A stretch of 46,667 nt of DNA, taken from the IMG/VR virus record IMGVR_UViG_3300006919_007379, positions 1-46,667 of that record; one strand, 5' to 3'. The notes below the pieces were generated by a model. The model worked only from the letters and a program-made list of their open reading frames with translations, was not told the DNA's origin and did no database searches. The stretch is from a virus. Positions 44,614 through 46,667 of this stretch are shown piece by piece. Positions within the stretch are counted from its first letter, which is position 1; every line of letters begins with the position of its first letter. The position numbers and the translations under genes are program-made.

Positions 44614-46667
44614 ATGGCTATTGGTAGTGGTAGATGGGGCGGGTTGCGTCAAGAGCCGTATAATCCTAACCCTAAAGATGCTGATAATGACGGTATTGTT
44701 CAAGAAGGTACGCCGTTTGAGCGGCCTATTGGCACCCGGTATTTGAATGCTGCGGGCGAGGAAATTTCTAGTCTCTTAAACGGGTCTAATGTTTCTCAGT
44801 TGGACGGATTGCGCCTGGTTGATGCTAACGATAATCCTGTTGAGTATCGACAGTCGTGGCGGAGCGAAAATCTTGCGTTGGGTGAACGTCAGGAGACTAT
44901 TGGTCAGTCGTTGGGGACTGTTGGGCAAACGCTGGGGACTGTTGATGAAGTTCCTGCTACTGGTGATTATAGGATTGAGCATCGTCCGCCTGGAAGGGGA
45001 GAAGGTGCACCGTTGCATGCTTTGGATCAGATTTATCCACCGGATGTTTATTCTGCGGACGCTATGAGGCTGTATGGGTCTGGTGTGCGGGCGGATGCTG
45101 CTAAAGATCGTGAGATGGCTGAAGTTATTAGTCGTGTTCGTGGTAACCCTGACGCTGAAGTGATTATGTATCGTGCTGTACCTGTGGATGGTGTGGATAC
45201 TATTAACGCTGGTGATTGGGTTACCCCTTCTAGGTTGTATGCTGTTGAACATGGTGAGGGTCCGATGCGTGGCGAGTATCGTATCATTGAGATGCGTGTG
45301 CGTGCCGGTGACTTACATACGGACGGTAACTATATTTACGAGTTTGGTTATGATCCGATGCCTACGGCAAAACCAATTGATGACCGTGACTTGAGTCCTG
45401 CAGCTAAAGAGTTGCATGACGATATCATTCCGTCGTGGAGGTCAGGTGATGAAGCATGGGCTGATTTCCCCGATCTAGAAGAACGTGGTATTGCTCTCAT
45501 CGACGCTTACGAAAACGGCGAGATTGACGTTTATGACTATGAGTCTAGTTACATTGAAATAGTGACTGAAGGTTTAGAGCGTCGGTTGGAATCTATTAGA
45601 CAAGTGTATGGTGCAGAAACTGGTGACGTGTTAGACGCTTGGGTGCGTGGCGACTACGGGGCGACCGAAAGTATCCGTGACGGCATCAGTGAGGGGCAGT
45701 ATAGTGGCTTAATTGAATTAATTGATGATTCGCCGCCTCAAGAAACGCTGTGGCGTGGCATGATGATTGATGCTGAGACGCAGCAGCGTATGGAAGCTGC
45801 GGGGGTTATCTCTATGCCTTTAGGTGCCACGTCTTCAAATGAGAGAGCTGCTGGCGAGTATGCTGGCTTGTCGGTTACTGGCGGTGGGCCGTCATCTGTT
45901 ATGATTAAGGTTGAGGGCGCTAATGCGTTTCCTGCGAGAACTATTTCGCCTGTAGAGTCTGATGATGAGTGGCTGGTTGCTGGCGATTTTGAGATTGTTT
46001 CTGTTGATGAGTATGTTCAGCCGGGTGCGTTTGCTGACGCTACTCCGATTAAGCAGTGGACTGTTCGTCCTCGCCGTAAGTCTGATCCTGAAAGTCCGAG
46101 AGCTAATGTTCCGAAGGCTAAGGAGATGCGTCCCCAGGACAAAGGTGTGATGTTTTCTTCTTTGGATAAGGATGGTGTTAGATCGACGGATGACAAGGTT
46201 GTTCACCCTAATGGCACGTTGTCAATTGAGGGTATGAATGCTGATGGGTCTTTTGTTGAGTTTAGTGAAGAGTTAGAAAAGAAACTTGATGCCCGTTTTG
46301 AAGAGTTGGGTATTAGCCGAGATGAACTTACTTTGAACTTGGCTCATTCCGCCATGATAGCAATGGGTTATGACCCTGTTACTGGTGAGTTTGATCCTGA
46401 AAAAGTTAAAGAGGGTTTAGAAAAGTCACGGTGGTATTCAGAGCAAGGTGATCGGCTTCGTGCTTTGGCTGATGCACAAGATGTGGATTTGGAACGTGTA
46501 GTAGCGGCGGCCACGGTAATGTCTGCGGGTCGTCTATGGGATGGTCCTGCTAACGGCAATTATGAGAGTACTGAACGACTTATCAACATTTTGAAAGCTG
46601 ATGAACCTATTGAGATTACTCCAGCTATGGCAGAGTTTCTGGCTTGGCGTAAGGGTAAAGCAACTAA
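44614..46667 (+). CDS. Virion protein with two ADP-ribosyltransferase-like domains (3' partial)
   Basis: The frame is open from 44614 to the end of the window (684 codons so far). After an N-terminal DADNDGIVQEGT calcium-loop-like motif common in actinophage head proteins, a first ADP-ribosyltransferase-type domain appears: YRAVP with R187, INAGDWVTPSRLYA and LHTDGNYIYEFGYDP. A second one begins at R381 (LWRGMM), with a GATSSN serine/threonine motif and an ESDDEW acidic motif, giving the R-S-E layout of toxin-like transferases. The remainder is acidic and helical. Such domains are frequently fused to MuF or capsid-associated proteins and may be injected to modify host proteins. Confidence 0.75.
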   Translation, partial: MAIGSGRWGGLRQEPYNPNPKDADNDGIVQEGTPFERPIGTRYLNAAGEEISSLLNGSNVSQLDGLRLVDANDNPVEYRQSWRSENLALGERQETIGQSLGTVGQTLGTVDEVPATGDYRIEHRPPGRGEGAPLHALDQIYPPDVYSADAMRLYGSGVRADAAKDREMAEVISRVRGNPDAEVIMYRAVPVDGVDTINAGDWVTPSRLYAVEHGEGPMRGEYRIIEMRVRAGDLHTDGNYIYEFGYDPMPTAKPIDDRDLSPAAKELHDDIIPSWRSGDEAWADFPDLEERGIALIDAYENGEIDVYDYESSYIEIVTEGLERRLESIRQVYGAETGDVLDAWVRGDYGATESIRDGISEGQYSGLIELIDDSPPQETLWRGMMIDAETQQRMEAAGVISMPLGATSSNERAAGEYAGLSVTGGGPSSVMIKVEGANAFPARTISPVESDDEWLVAGDFEIVSVDEYVQPGAFADATPIKQWTVRPRRKSDPESPRANVPKAKEMRPQDKGVMFSSLDKDGVRSTDDKVVHPNGTLSIEGMNADGSFVEFSEELEKKLDARFEELGISRDELTLNLAHSAMIAMGYDPVTGEFDPEKVKEGLEKSRWYSEQGDRLRALADAQDVDLERVVAAATVMSAGRLWDGPANGNYESTERLINILKADEPIEITPAMAEFLAWRKGKAT

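Noticed and set aside
1-46667. tRNA genes, CRISPR arrays, insertion sequences, integrase and attachment sites
   Set aside because: Looked for cloverleaf T-arm sequences, regular direct repeats with spacers, transposase or integrase motifs and found none that hold up.

Overview
The window looks like part of the genome of a tailed double-stranded DNA phage (siphovirus-like, HK97-fold capsid) infecting an actinobacterium. Host evidence: a phage-borne WhiB-family regulator, r1t-type holin, leaderless promoter style, and head/tail modules of the kind seen in actinophages. Base composition is moderate (mid-40s % GC by eye), which together with a B12-dependent ribonucleotide reductase, a PhyH-type dioxygenase and a peroxiredoxin would fit an aquatic host, but this is inference. 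No integrase, immunity repressor, tRNA, CRISPR array, insertion sequence, or endolysin was recognised.

Layout: 1-1315 holds the end of a probable virion protein and three small membrane proteins of a lysis cassette. 1426-5157 holds minus-strand genes (a small conserved protein, RecA, DUF3307 membrane protein, cytidylyltransferase, LicD-like transferase) around two plus-strand genes of unknown function. 5158-5725 is a 568-base gene-free divergent region. 5726-16373 is the plus-strand early/metabolic region: WhiB, Rad52-like annealing protein, AddB/Cas4-like nuclease, glycosyltransferase, two HNH proteins, PhyH dioxygenase, methyltransferase, ParB - PAPS reductase - ParB, MazG, DUF932. 16370-17686 is the large terminase on the minus strand. 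17728-37048 is the head module on the plus strand: small membrane protein, portal, MuF-like protein (apparently reached only by -1 frameshifting), S78 protease, an acidic Cys-containing protein, a 3051-residue giant protein ending in a PI3/4-kinase-like domain, accessory virion proteins and the major capsid protein. 37139-42310 is an accessory island with class II RNR, peroxiredoxin, a structured RNA, an HA-domain/HTH protein and a DUF1599-like protein. 42376-46667 returns to head-tail and tail genes and ends inside a protein with two ADP-ribosyltransferase-like domains.

The most striking global signal is promoter architecture. Many genes carry a sigma70-like promoter (TTGNNN, 17 bases, TANNNT) whose -10 box ends 5-6 bases before the ATG, predicting leaderless mRNAs (recA and about twelve other genes, on both strands). 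Other promoters are leadered and have a Shine-Dalgarno sequence. Stop codons of upstream genes are repeatedly built into the -35 or -10 hexamers. The second main prediction is a canonical C CCT TTA slippery heptamer at the end of the portal gene, in the correct frame to fuse portal to MuF.
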